Notes: generated from the letters alone by a model not told the origin. Shown: positions 38,060 through 47,010, counted from the stretch's first letter. The stretch is DNA of 64,000 nucleotides from Pseudomonas sp. Irchel 3A7 (GCF_900187565.1 NZ_FYED01000001.1:248001-312000), one strand, 5' to 3'. Made by a program: numbers and translations.

Positions 38060-40382
38060 ACGGATGCTTCCGCGGTTATTCCTGATCCTGTTGCTGGCAG
38101 TGCTGGCGCTCGCGGGCTGGCAATGGCGCGACGGCGCCCCGTTGTCGGCCAACCTGATGGAACTGGTACCCGGCACCGCGCCGGACGCCCTGGAGCTGCG
38201 CGCCGAACAACGCATGCAAGAACCGCTGAACCGCGAAATGCTGGTGCTGGTCGGCCATGAACATCGTGAACAAGCCATCAACATGGCGCAGAAACTGGGG
38301 GATCAGTGGCAGGCCAGCGGCCTGTTCGAAAAGGTCCAGTGGAACCTGCAAGCCGATTTGCCGGCGCTGCGCACGCAGCTGCTGCAAGGCCGATTGGCGA
38401 TGCTGTCGGCGCCAGATCGCCAGCAACTGATCGAGCATCCCGACGCCTTCATTCAGCAACGGGTGCAGGCACTGTTCGACCCCTTCACCGGTTTCAGCCT
38501 GGTGCCGAGCCAGGACGACTGGCTGGGCCTGACCGGGCGCATCCAGAACAGCCAGCCGCAACACGGCGCGGTGCAGCTGGACATCGGCAGCGGCGCCTTG
38601 ATTGCCCAGGCCGACGGCAAACATTGGGTACTGCTGCGCGCGCGGACCACCGGCAACGCCTTCGACATGAACCTGCCGCTGCAAGTGGCCGACCTGCTCC
38701 AGCACAGCCGCGAAGAAGCTGCCGAGTCCGGCGTGCAGCTGCTGGCGGCCAGCGGCCTGCTGTATGCCGCCAACGGTCAGAAGCAGGCCTCCCGCGAAAT
38801 GACCTGGGTCGGCGGCGGAGCCACGGTCGGGATTCTGTTGCTGCTGTTGTTGGCCTTCCGTCGCTGGCGCGTGCTGCTGGCCTTCGTCCCGGTGCTGGTG
38901 GGCATGCTGTTCGGCGCGGTGGCTTGCGTGGCGCTGTTCGGCCGCATGCATGTGATGACCCTGGTGCTGGGTTCAAGCCTGATCGGCGTCGCCGTCGATT
39001 ACCCGTTGCATTACCTGTCCAAGAGCTGGAGCCTGAAGCCCTGGCACAGCTGGCCGGCCCTGCGCCTGACCTTGCCGGGCCTGACCCTGAGCCTGATCAC
39101 CAGCGCCATTGGCTACCTGGCCCTGGCCTGGACGCCATTCCCCGCACTGACCCAGATCGCGGTGTTCTCCGCCGCCGGCCTGTTGGGTGCCTATTTGTCT
39201 GCCGTGTGCCTGCTGCCGGCATTGCTCAAGGGTGTGGAACTGCGTCCGGCACAGTGGCCGCTACGCATTTCGGAGTCGTTGCTGAGCTGTCGGGAAGCAC
39301 TGCTCAAGCGCCTGCATACGCCGGTGTTGCTGGCGCTGCTGATTGCCTTCTGCATCGGTGGTCTGGTGCAACTGGAAACGAAAAATGACATCCGCCAATG
39401 GGTCGGCGCACCGCAGCAATTGACTGACGAGGCGCAAACCATTGCGCGGATTACCGGTTATCAACCCACCAGCCAGTTCTTCCTGGTGCAGGCGACCGAT
39501 CAACAGCAATTGCTTGAACGTCAGTCCGCCTTGAGCGAACGCCTGGATCAACTGGTCAACTTGGAAAAACTCCAGGGTTTCCTGTCGCTCAATCAACTGG
39601 TCAATCAGCCGAGCGAACAGCAGCAGGTGCGCGAAGCGCTGGGCAAACTGCCGAAGTTCTGGCAGCCGTTGCTCGATGTCGGCGTGCCGGTCGAGGCACT
39701 GCAGGCGGAGCTGAAGACGTTGCAGGCACTGCCCATCGAAGACATCGACGCCGCGCTGGCCGGCCCCCTGGCCGAGCCTTATCGCCTGTTGTGGCTGGGA
39801 CCGACCGCGGATGGCGTGGCGGCGATGGTCAGCCTGCAAGGCCTGAACAACCCTGCCCTGCTGCGGGTCCAGGCCGAAGACTTGCCGGGCGTGCAGTTGG
39901 TGGATCGGCTGGGTGAATTGAACAAAGTGTTCGCTGACACGCAAATCAGTGCCGCCGAACTGAAACTCGCGTCCTGCGTACTCATTGTGCTGGTGCTGAT
40001 CCTGCCGTTCGGCTTCGGCGGGGCGTTGCGCATCGTCTCCCTGCCATTGCTGGCTGCATTGTGCAGCCTCGCCAGCCTCGGTTGGCTGGGGCAACCGTTG
40101 ACCCTGTTCAGCCTGTTCGGCCTGCTGCTGGTGACGGCGATCAGCGTCGACTATGCGATCCTCATGCGTGAACAGGTGGGCGGCGCGGCCGTGAGCCTGC
40201 TGGGCACCTTGCTGGCGGCTTTGACCACCTGGCTGTCGTTCGGCCTGCTGGCGGTGTCGAGCACGCCGGCGGTGAGTAACTTCGGCCTGTCGGTCAGCCT
40301 GGGCCTGGTGTTCAGCTTCATGCTGGCCCCCTGGGCCGGTCGCCAGGTGCATGCGGCCACGGTCGCGGAGCCGACAGCATGA
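38043..40382 (+). CDS. MMPL/RND-family exporter of the aryl polyene cluster
   Basis: 779 residues. Inner-membrane pump with the two-half RND design: helix 1 (about 10-25), a periplasmic domain (about 30-240), a membrane block (about 245-420), a second periplasmic domain (about 425-640) and a second membrane block (about 645-770). The late acidic segment ISVDYAILM matches the proton-relay helix of MMPL proteins. By position it should extract the lipid-linked polyene from the inner membrane and hand it to the LolA-like carrier. Overlaps the carrier gene by 17 bp and the next gene by 4 bp. Confidence 0.9.
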   Translation: MTLPSERMLPRLFLILLLAVLALAGWQWRDGAPLSANLMELVPGTAPDALELRAEQRMQEPLNREMLVLVGHEHREQAINMAQKLGDQWQASGLFEKVQWNLQADLPALRTQLLQGRLAMLSAPDRQQLIEHPDAFIQQRVQALFDPFTGFSLVPSQDDWLGLTGRIQNSQPQHGAVQLDIGSGALIAQADGKHWVLLRARTTGNAFDMNLPLQVADLLQHSREEAAESGVQLLAASGLLYAANGQKQASREMTWVGGGATVGILLLLLLAFRRWRVLLAFVPVLVGMLFGAVACVALFGRMHVMTLVLGSSLIGVAVDYPLHYLSKSWSLKPWHSWPALRLTLPGLTLSLITSAIGYLALAWTPFPALTQIAVFSAAGLLGAYLSAVCLLPALLKGVELRPAQWPLRISESLLSCREALLKRLHTPVLLALLIAFCIGGLVQLETKNDIRQWVGAPQQLTDEAQTIARITGYQPTSQFFLVQATDQQQLLERQSALSERLDQLVNLEKLQGFLSLNQLVNQPSEQQQVREALGKLPKFWQPLLDVGVPVEALQAELKTLQALPIEDIDAALAGPLAEPYRLLWLGPTADGVAAMVSLQGLNNPALLRVQAEDLPGVQLVDRLGELNKVFADTQISAAELKLASCVLIVLVLILPFGFGGALRIVSLPLLAALCSLASLGWLGQPLTLFSLFGLLLVTAISVDYAILMREQVGGAAVSLLGTLLAALTTWLSFGLLAVSSTPAVSNFGLSVSLGLVFSFMLAPWAGRQVHAATVAEPTA

Positions 40383-41539
40383 TGATCGCCCTGTTTTGGG
40401 TAATGGCCCTGACCCTGTTTGCCGTAGCGACACGAGTCGGTCGCCACTTCGGCCTGATCCCGATCGTCAGCCAGCTGCTGTTGGCGACCGTCGGCCTGCC
40501 GCTGCTGATGTATTTCTGGATCGAACCGCAATGGCAGTTGAGCGGCGCGGCGCTGGTGTCGCCGCTCTGGCTGAAGAACCTCTACAGCTTGAGTTTCGCG
40601 CTGTTGCTGGGTTACATCCTCAGCGACGTGATCGACCTGCACCTGGACCGCCAGAGCCTGAAAATCGCCCTGCCGAGCTTCTGCATTCCGTTCGCCTGCG
40701 GCCTTGCCACGGCGATCTGGCTGTTGCCGCCGCAGCCCTGGATCAGCTCCCTGGCGGTAGGCTTGCTGTTCGCCATTACCGCGATCCCGGTGCTGTACCT
40801 GTACCTGCGGCATATCGATTATCCGCCCGCCGCCACTCGGCGGCTGGTGCAGACCGCGATCCTCATCGACCTCACTTGCTGGAGCCTGTTCGCCGTCGCC
40901 CAAGGCACCCTGCACCTGAGCAGTCTGTTACTGCCACTGGCCGGCGCCTGTCTTCCGGTGCTGCTGAGACTGCTGGGCCTGCGCCAACTGTGGCTGTACA
41001 GCCTGGGCTTTTTCGCCCTGCTGGTGGTGGCCGAACACTACAAGCTCAATGCGCTGATTTTCGGCATCGGTTATGTGCTGATCATGGCCGCACTGAAAGC
41101 ACCGCTGGTACTGCCGCTGCCGGCGATCTGGATGAGCCGCTTGCAGACCTACATGGCCATTCCGTTGATCCTCACCTTCGGCATCGTGCAAATCAACGTG
41201 CACAGCGCCATGGACAGCCTCGGCTGGGTGCAATTGGCGGCGCTGCTGCTGTTGCCGATTGCCAGCAAACTGCTGGGCAACTGGCTCGGCCTGGGCTGGG
41301 CCGGCGCCTCGTTCCAGGGCGCCAGTCGCTGGCGGGAAAGTGTGCTGCTGAACATTCGCGGCTTGAGCGAGATCGTCTTTCTCAACCTGCTGCTGCAACA
41401 ACAGCTCATCAGCCCGGCGCTGTACTTTGCGCTGATGCTGATGGGCCTGATCGCCACATTGCTGCCGGTACTGGCCGGCATGCACCGGATTCCCCTGAAA
41501 GCTGCCGTCCCGGCAAGGAGCCCTCATGCCAACCGTTGA
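40379..41539 (+). CDS. Polytopic membrane protein, CPA2-exchanger-like
   Basis: 386 residues and about 11-12 transmembrane helices. The sequence resembles a cation/proton antiporter of the CPA2 (Kef) group: a short N-terminal helix bundle, then a long inward array, and near the end LNIRGLSEIVFLNLLL followed by PALYFALMLMGLIATLLP, a pattern common to that family. Helix 5 lacks an obvious double-aspartate ion site, so transport activity is uncertain. It lies between the MMPL pump and the halogenase-like gene in the same coupled operon, a place where I know no standard aryl polyene gene. A role in energising export is only a guess. Confidence 0.7.
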   Translation: MMIALFWVMALTLFAVATRVGRHFGLIPIVSQLLLATVGLPLLMYFWIEPQWQLSGAALVSPLWLKNLYSLSFALLLGYILSDVIDLHLDRQSLKIALPSFCIPFACGLATAIWLLPPQPWISSLAVGLLFAITAIPVLYLYLRHIDYPPAATRRLVQTAILIDLTCWSLFAVAQGTLHLSSLLLPLAGACLPVLLRLLGLRQLWLYSLGFFALLVVAEHYKLNALIFGIGYVLIMAALKAPLVLPLPAIWMSRLQTYMAIPLILTFGIVQINVHSAMDSLGWVQLAALLLLPIASKLLGNWLGLGWAGASFQGASRWRESVLLNIRGLSEIVFLNLLLQQQLISPALYFALMLMGLIATLLPVLAGMHRIPLKAAVPARSPHANR

Positions 41540-42773
41540 AATGGAACATCGCCGGATCGTGGTCATCGGCGCAGGCCCTTCGGGTGCCATCGCCGCCGCG
41601 CTGCTCAAACGCAAGGGACACGATGTGCTGGTCATCGAGCGTCAGCATTTCCCACGCTTTTCCATCGGTGAAAGCCTGTTGTCCCATTGCCTGGATTTCG
41701 TCGAAGAAGCGGGCATGCTCGACGCTGTCAACGCCGCCGGTTTTCAGCTCAAGACCGGCGCCGCGTTTGCCTGGGGCGAGCGGTACAGCGCCTTCGATTT
41801 CGGCGACACCTTCACCCACGGCAAGCCGACGACCTTCCAGGTCCAGCGCGCCGATTTTGACCAGTTGCTGGCCGATCAAGCGACACTGCAAGGCGTGGAG
41901 ATCCGTTACGGCGAAGCCATCGTCAGCGTCGATTTCGAACACGCCAAACCGCGACTTGGCGTGCGTCGCGAAGATGGCAGCGAATATCGTGTCGAGGCCG
42001 ATTTCATGCTCGACGCCAGCGGTTACGGTCGCGTGCTGCCACGCCTGCTCGACCTCGAAGCACCGTCGAACTTCCCGGTGCGCCAGGCGGTGTTCACCCA
42101 CGTCGAAGACCATATCGACCAGCCGAATTTCGACCGCACCAAGATCCTCATCACCACCCATCCGATCCACCGCGATATCTGGTTCTGGACCATCCCGTTC
42201 AGCAATGGGAGATGCTCAGTAGGTGTGGTCGCGGCAAAAGAACACTTCGAGGGCCGTAGCGACGATCTGGACGACTGCCTGCGCGGTTTCATTGCCGAGA
42301 CGCCAAGCCTGGCCGGCGTACTGGACAATGCCGTGTGGGATACACCAGCGCGCACCATCGGCGGTTACTCAGCCAACGTTAAAACCCTGCACGGGCCGGG
42401 TTTTGCGCTGCTGGGCAACGCCGCGGAATTCCTCGATCCGGTGTTCTCCTCCGGCGTCACCATCGCCATGCGTTCGGCGAGCATGGCCGCCGGGGTGCTG
42501 CACCGCCAGTTGCAAGGCGAAGCCGTCGACTGGCAAAAAGAGTTCGCCGAACCACTCAAGCGCGGCGTCGACACCTTCCGTTGCTACGTCGAAGGCTGGT
42601 ACGCCGGGACCTTCCAGGACGTGATTTACCATGAGGGCGGCTCGCCGGAAATCCGTCGCATGATCAGCTCGATCCTGGCCGGCTACGCCTGGGACGAACG
42701 CAACCCGTTCGTCAGCGAGGCCAGGCGTCGCTTGAAAATGATCTCGGAACTCTGTGCAAGGGATGCCACATGA
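41526..42773 (+). CDS. Flavin-dependent halogenase-like oxidoreductase
   Basis: 415 residues. FAD-binding Rossmann motif GAGPSG is near residue 15 and GESLLSHC is the typical second FAD contact. Three halogenase landmarks are present: a lysine at 76 (QLKTGAAF), where the chloramine/bromamine lysine of tryptophan halogenases lies; WFWTIP at 219-224 (the WxWxIP motif that prevents monooxygenase activity); and FLDPVFSSG at 302-310 (FxxPxxSxG). The FSSG variant is the one seen in halogenases of phenolic or carrier-bound substrates (for example PltA). It would chlorinate or brominate the aryl head of the polyene, as in brominated xanthomonadins. Activity is inferred. Confidence 0.8.
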   Translation: MPTVEMEHRRIVVIGAGPSGAIAAALLKRKGHDVLVIERQHFPRFSIGESLLSHCLDFVEEAGMLDAVNAAGFQLKTGAAFAWGERYSAFDFGDTFTHGKPTTFQVQRADFDQLLADQATLQGVEIRYGEAIVSVDFEHAKPRLGVRREDGSEYRVEADFMLDASGYGRVLPRLLDLEAPSNFPVRQAVFTHVEDHIDQPNFDRTKILITTHPIHRDIWFWTIPFSNGRCSVGVVAAKEHFEGRSDDLDDCLRGFIAETPSLAGVLDNAVWDTPARTIGGYSANVKTLHGPGFALLGNAAEFLDPVFSSGVTIAMRSASMAAGVLHRQLQGEAVDWQKEFAEPLKRGVDTFRCYVEGWYAGTFQDVIYHEGGSPEIRRMISSILAGYAWDERNPFVSEARRRLKMISELCARDAT

Positions 42774-43369
42774 GCTATTCAACCTGTGGGAGCGGGCTTG
42801 CTCGCGAAAGCGGTGCATCCTTCAACAGTGATGTTGGATGTGATGCCCTCTTCGCGAGCAGGCTCGCTCCCACAAGGGTTCCGAGTATTCTGCGATTTTT
42901 GCTTCTGGGCTGTGTTCTGCTACTGAGCGCCTGCGCCAGCCAGGCACCGCTGCCCGAGCAAACCCCGAGCCTGTCGTTGCCGCTGCAATTGCATATCCAG
43001 CGACTGCAAGCCGAACAGCGCCAGGACTGGGTGCTGGTGATCCAGCGTGAAGGCCCGGCCATTCGCTGGTCGATGATGGACCTGCTGGGCATTCCACAGG
43101 CGCGTCAGAAACTGGTGGATGGAGCATGGCAGGCTGATGGCCTGCTGCCGCCCAACCCGGAAGCCCGGGAGCTGTTCGCGGCGCTGTTGTTTGCGCTGAC
43201 CCCGCAGGACGAATTGCCCGGCAACTATCCGCAAGCCTGGCAACACGGCGCACAACGCTCCTTGCCCGCACGCTGGGACGTGCGCTATTTACAACCGATG
43301 AGCTTTGAATTGAACTTGCCCGAAGGCCCGAAATACCAAGTCACGCCGCTGAGCGGGGAGGCACCATGA
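42770..43369 (+). CDS. Outer-membrane lipoprotein (DUF3261-like) with REPIN-encoded N-terminus
   Basis: 199 residues from the ATG at 42770, coupled to the previous stop (ATGA). The lipobox is LLSAC with the lipidated cysteine at residue 55. The sequence after it is short and rich in Leu and Gln, as in DUF3261 lipoproteins of aryl polyene clusters (ApeN-like position). Between ATG and the hydrophobic core, codons 5-34 are a complete in-frame REPIN. No other ATG, GTG or TTG in frame occurs between 42770 and the hydrophobic core, so translation must go through the repeat. Removing 90 bp (30 codons) leaves a normal start, MSYST plus RVPSILRF. Confidence 0.83.
   Translation: MSYSTCGSGLARESGASFNSDVGCDALFASRLAPTRVPSILRFLLLGCVLLLSACASQAPLPEQTPSLSLPLQLHIQRLQAEQRQDWVLVIQREGPAIRWSMMDLLGIPQARQKLVDGAWQADGLLPPNPEARELFAALLFALTPQDELPGNYPQAWQHGAQRSLPARWDVRYLQPMSFELNLPEGPKYQVTPLSGEAP
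42784..42875. repeat. REPIN inserted in frame in the lipoprotein gene
   Basis: Left arm CTGTGGGAGCGGGCTTGCTC and right arm GCGAGCAGGCTCGCTCCCAC inverted, starting 15 bp after the ATG. The codons ACC at 42782 and ACA at 42872 are 90 bp apart, so the frame is preserved. Confidence 0.92.
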
Positions 43370-44562
43370 CCGCCTACCTGAATGCCCTGGGGATCATCTG
43401 CTCCCTGGGCCGTGACAAACAAGAAGTTGCGCGCAACCTGTATGCCGGCGACTGCTCCGGCATGCGTGGCGAAACTGGCTGGGTGGCGCAGCGTTCGCTA
43501 CCGGTGGGCGCGGTGCGTGGCGAACTGGTGGCGATTCCCGCCGAACTGTCCCGGCAAAACACCCGCAACAATCGGTTGTTGATGGAAGCCGCCCTGCAAA
43601 TTCGCCCGGACATCGACCAAGCGATCCAGACCTACGGCCGCGACCGCATCGGCGTCGTCCTGGGTACCAGCACTTCGGGCATCGACGAAGCCAGCCAGGG
43701 CCTGTCCCATTACATCCGCGAGCAGCAGTTCCCGGCCGAATATGATTACCAGCAACAGGAACTCGGCGCGCCGGCCAGCTTCCTCGCCGACTGGCTGCAA
43801 CTGAGCGGTCCGGACTATGTGATTTCCACCGCCTGCACCTCCAGCGCCCGGGCACTGATGAGCGCCCAACGCCTGCTCGACCTCGGTGTATGCGACGTGG
43901 TGCTGTGCGGTGGCGTCGACAGCCTGTGCAAATTGACCCTCAATGGCTTCTCGGCGCTGGAAGCGGTGAGCGATCAGCGCTGCAACCCGTTCTCAGTGAA
44001 TCGCAACGGCATCAACATCGGTGAAGCGGCGGTGCTGTTCCTGATGAGCAAGCAGGCGGGTGGCAATCATCCGATCGCTCTGCTCGGCAGCGGTGCCAGC
44101 TCCGATGCGCACCATATTTCCGCGCCGGAACCCTCGGGTCGTGGAGCCCTGCAAGCGATGCGCAAGGCGTTGACCCGAGCCGGGCTGCAACCGCAACAAA
44201 TCAGTTACCTGAACCTGCACGGCACTGCCACCCAGCATAACGACGCCATGGAAAGTCAGGCAGTGGCCGCGTTGTTCCCGACCGACGTGCCCTGCTCTTC
44301 TACCAAACCCATGACCGGCCACACCCTCGGCGCCGCTGGCGCGCTGGAAGCGGCGTTCTGCTGGTTGAGCCTGAGCGCAGGCAACCGCGAACAGGCTTTG
44401 CCGCCGCATGTATGGGACGGCCAACCGGACCCCGAGTTGCCCGCCCTGAAATGGGTGACCCCGGCCGATCGCCTGACGTCCACAGGTCCTCGCTACCTGA
44501 TGAGCAACTCTTTCGCTTTCGGTGGCAACAACGTCAGCCTGATTATCGGAGACGCCCCATGA
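43366..44562 (+). CDS. Beta-ketoacyl-ACP synthase (aryl polyene elongating KS)
   Basis: 398 residues. Catalyses C2 extension of the polyene. The nucleophilic cysteine is residue 157 in TACTSSAR, the first histidine lies in LHGTATQHND and the second in TGHTLGAAG, so the Cys-His-His triad is complete. Its gene is adjacent to the dehydratase and reductase genes, fitting the ApeO position, partner of the short chain-length factor at the operon start. It overlaps neighbours by 4 bp on both sides. Confidence 0.94.
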   Translation: MTAYLNALGIICSLGRDKQEVARNLYAGDCSGMRGETGWVAQRSLPVGAVRGELVAIPAELSRQNTRNNRLLMEAALQIRPDIDQAIQTYGRDRIGVVLGTSTSGIDEASQGLSHYIREQQFPAEYDYQQQELGAPASFLADWLQLSGPDYVISTACTSSARALMSAQRLLDLGVCDVVLCGGVDSLCKLTLNGFSALEAVSDQRCNPFSVNRNGINIGEAAVLFLMSKQAGGNHPIALLGSGASSDAHHISAPEPSGRGALQAMRKALTRAGLQPQQISYLNLHGTATQHNDAMESQAVAALFPTDVPCSSTKPMTGHTLGAAGALEAAFCWLSLSAGNREQALPPHVWDGQPDPELPALKWVTPADRLTSTGPRYLMSNSFAFGGNNVSLIIGDAP

Positions 44563-45032
44563 TTGACTGGCCGCTCGCCGAACTGATCCCTCACGCAGGT
44601 GACATGATCCTCATCGACCGGATCCTGGCGTTCGATGAGGAGCAGATTCACACCTGCCTCACCGTCAAACCCGACGGATTGTTCAGCCACCCGGACGGCA
44701 GTTTGCCGGCCTGGGTCGGCATCGAACTGATGGCCCAGAGCGTTGCCGCCTTCGCCGGTTGCCATGCACGCCAGCGTGGCGATGCGGTAGAGCTTGGCTT
44801 CCTGCTCGGCAGTCGCAAGTTCGAATGCAACGTCGAAAGCTTCCCGGCCGGCACCGAGCTGACCATCCACGGCATTCGCTCGCTGGAAGACGACAACGGC
44901 ATGGGCGTGTTCGAATGCCACATCAATGCGCCTGGCATTCACGCCAGCGCCCGTCTGAACGTGTATCGCCCGCCCCAGGCGGCTCAGTATCTCCATGAAC
45001 CCCAAGGTTCTACACAAGGAACACAGCCATGA
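44559..45032 (+). CDS. 3-hydroxyacyl-ACP dehydratase (ApeP-like hotdog protein)
   Basis: 157 residues from the ATG at 44559 (ATGA overlap with the ketosynthase). Hotdog dehydratase of the COG4706 kind. Its N-terminus MIDWPLAELIPHAGDMILID holds the catalytic histidine and WVGIELMAQSVAAFAG is the central helix. It would dehydrate hydroxyacyl intermediates to make the conjugated double bonds. It is the second dehydratase in the operon; the other is fused to the ligase. Confidence 0.87.
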   Translation: MIDWPLAELIPHAGDMILIDRILAFDEEQIHTCLTVKPDGLFSHPDGSLPAWVGIELMAQSVAAFAGCHARQRGDAVELGFLLGSRKFECNVESFPAGTELTIHGIRSLEDDNGMGVFECHINAPGIHASARLNVYRPPQAAQYLHEPQGSTQGTQP

Positions 45033-45757
45033 CTGAATCCGTACTGGTCACCGGTTCCAGCCGTGGCATCGGCCGCGCCATTGCCTTGCGCCTGGCCCAG
45101 GCTGGACATGACATCGTGCTGCACTGCCGCAGCGGCCTGACAGATGCGATGGCGGTACAGGGCGAAATCGAGGCCTTCGGAAGCAAGGCGCGCATCCTGC
45201 AATTCGACGTGTCCGACCGTGCCGCCTGCAAAGCCATTCTGGAGGCTGACGTGGAAACCCACGGCGCCTATTACGGCGTGGTACTCAACGCCGGTCTGAC
45301 CCGTGACGGTGCTTTTCCGGCGCTGAGCGAGGATGATTGGGATGTGGTGATGCGCACCAACCTCGACGGTTTCTACAACGTGCTGCACCCGGTGATGATG
45401 CCGATGATCCGTCGTCGCGCCGCCGGGCGGATTGTCTGCATCACCTCGGTGTCCGGTTTGATCGGCAACCGTGGCCAGGTCAACTACAGCGCCTCCAAGG
45501 CCGGGCTGATCGGCGCAGCGAAGGCGTTGGCGATCGAACTGGGCAAGCGCAAAATCACCGTCAACTGTGTCGCACCCGGCCTGATCGACACCGCGATGCT
45601 CGATGAAAACGTGCCGGTGGAAGAACTGATGAAAATGATCCCTGCGCAGCGCATGGGCACCCCGCAAGAGGTGGCCGGCGCGGTGAATTTCCTGATGTCG
45701 GCGGAAGCCTCGTACATCACCCGGCAGGTACTAGCCGTCAATGGAGGCCTGTGTTGA
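45029..45757 (+). CDS. 3-ketoacyl-ACP reductase, FabG-like (aryl polyene)
   Basis: 242 residues. NADPH-dependent short-chain dehydrogenase: TGSSRGIGRAI is the cofactor loop at residues 8-18, NAG is present, the catalytic Ser is in ITSVSG (about 139-143), and Tyr153-Lys157 form the YxxxK pair. It reduces the 3-keto intermediate formed by the ketosynthase. Overlaps the dehydratase gene by 4 bp and the next start by 1 bp (TGATG). Equivalent to ApeQ by position. Confidence 0.94.
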   Translation: MTESVLVTGSSRGIGRAIALRLAQAGHDIVLHCRSGLTDAMAVQGEIEAFGSKARILQFDVSDRAACKAILEADVETHGAYYGVVLNAGLTRDGAFPALSEDDWDVVMRTNLDGFYNVLHPVMMPMIRRRAAGRIVCITSVSGLIGNRGQVNYSASKAGLIGAAKALAIELGKRKITVNCVAPGLIDTAMLDENVPVEELMKMIPAQRMGTPQEVAGAVNFLMSAEASYITRQVLAVNGGLC

Positions 45758-46983
45758 TGAAACGCGTCGTCGTCACCGGCATGGCCGGCATCACATCGCT
45801 GGGCAGCGACTGGGACACCATCGCCGGCAACTTCGCGGCCAACCGCAGCGGCATCCGCCGGATGGATGAGTGGGATCGTTTCACCGAACTCAACACGCGC
45901 CTGGCTGGCCCCATCGATGACTTCAAGGTGCCGAGCCACTGGACCCGCAAGCAACTGCGCAGCATGGGCCGGGTCTCACGGCTTGCCGTGGGTGCGGCAG
46001 AGATGGCGCTGGCCGACGCCGGCCTGTTGGGCGACGAGTCGATCAAGGACGGGCGCATGGGCGTTGCTTGTGGCTCGTCCACCGGCAGCACCGACGAGAT
46101 CAAGGCGTTCGGCAACATGCTGCTCAACTCGGTGGCCGAAGGCCTGAACGCCAACTCCTACGTGCGCATGATGCCGCACACCACGGCGGCCAATATCAGC
46201 ATCTTCTTCGGCCTTACCGGCCGGCTGATCCCCACCTCCAGCGCCTGCACCAGCGGCAGCCAGGGTATCGGCTATGCCTACGAAGCCATCAAGTTCGGGC
46301 GCCTGCCGTTGATGCTCGCCGGTGGCGCCGAAGAGCTGTGCCCGACCGAGGCCATGGTCTTCGATGCGCTCTATGCCACCAGCCTGAAAAACGATGCCCC
46401 GCAAAGCAGTCCGCGCCCGTATGACAAGGGTCGCGATGGCCTGGTGATCGGTGAAGGCGGCGGCATGCTGGTGCTCGAAGAGCTGGAACACGCCCTGGCC
46501 CGAGGCGCGCGCATCCATGCCGAGATCGTCGGTTTCGGCAGCAACGCCGACGGCCAGCACACCACCCGTCCGGAGCAAGTCACCATGCGCCGGGCCATGG
46601 AACTGGCGCTGGAAGACGCCGGGCTCAAACCGTCGGACATCGGCTACGTGAATGGCCACGGCACCGCCACCGAACAAGGCGACATCGCCGAAACCCTGGC
46701 CACCAGCAGCCTGTTCGGCGAACACATGCCGATCAGCTCGCAGAAAAGCTTCCTCGGCCACACCCTCGGTGCCTGCGGTGCGCTGGAATCCTGGTTCAGC
46801 ATCGAAATGCTCAACCGCGACCTCTACGCCCACACCCTCAACCTCGACGAAGTCGACCCGCACTGCGGCAAACTCGACTACCTGCGCGGCGAGTTCCGGC
46901 AGATGAGCAATCAGTTTGTGATGAACAATAACTTTGCGTTTGGCGGGGTGAATACGTCGTTGATCTTCAAGCGCTGGGTGTAA
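45757..46983 (+). CDS. Beta-ketoacyl-ACP synthase II-like (second KS, ApeR-like)
   Basis: 408 residues from the ATG at 45757, with GGAGG 10 bp upstream. Complete condensing enzyme: Cys164 in SSACTSGSQ, histidines in NGHGTATEQGD and GHTLGACGA. It is closer to FabF/FabB than the first ketosynthase and may start chain growth from the aryl starter or maintain malonyl priming, as proposed for ApeR. Last gene of the eighteen-gene operon. The following 27 bp carry only a small palindrome before a REPIN. Confidence 0.93.
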   Translation: MKRVVVTGMAGITSLGSDWDTIAGNFAANRSGIRRMDEWDRFTELNTRLAGPIDDFKVPSHWTRKQLRSMGRVSRLAVGAAEMALADAGLLGDESIKDGRMGVACGSSTGSTDEIKAFGNMLLNSVAEGLNANSYVRMMPHTTAANISIFFGLTGRLIPTSSACTSGSQGIGYAYEAIKFGRLPLMLAGGAEELCPTEAMVFDALYATSLKNDAPQSSPRPYDKGRDGLVIGEGGGMLVLEELEHALARGARIHAEIVGFGSNADGQHTTRPEQVTMRRAMELALEDAGLKPSDIGYVNGHGTATEQGDIAETLATSSLFGEHMPISSQKSFLGHTLGACGALESWFSIEMLNRDLYAHTLNLDEVDPHCGKLDYLRGEFRQMSNQFVMNNNFAFGGVNTSLIFKRWV

Positions 46984-47010
46984 AAAACACTTCCCCGAGG
47001 GATGTATATC

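Noticed and set aside
38306..39388. 360-codon alternative frame inside the MMPL pump gene
   Set aside because: The translation is Arg/Pro/Gly/Ala-rich and lies wholly inside a gene with clear RND architecture.
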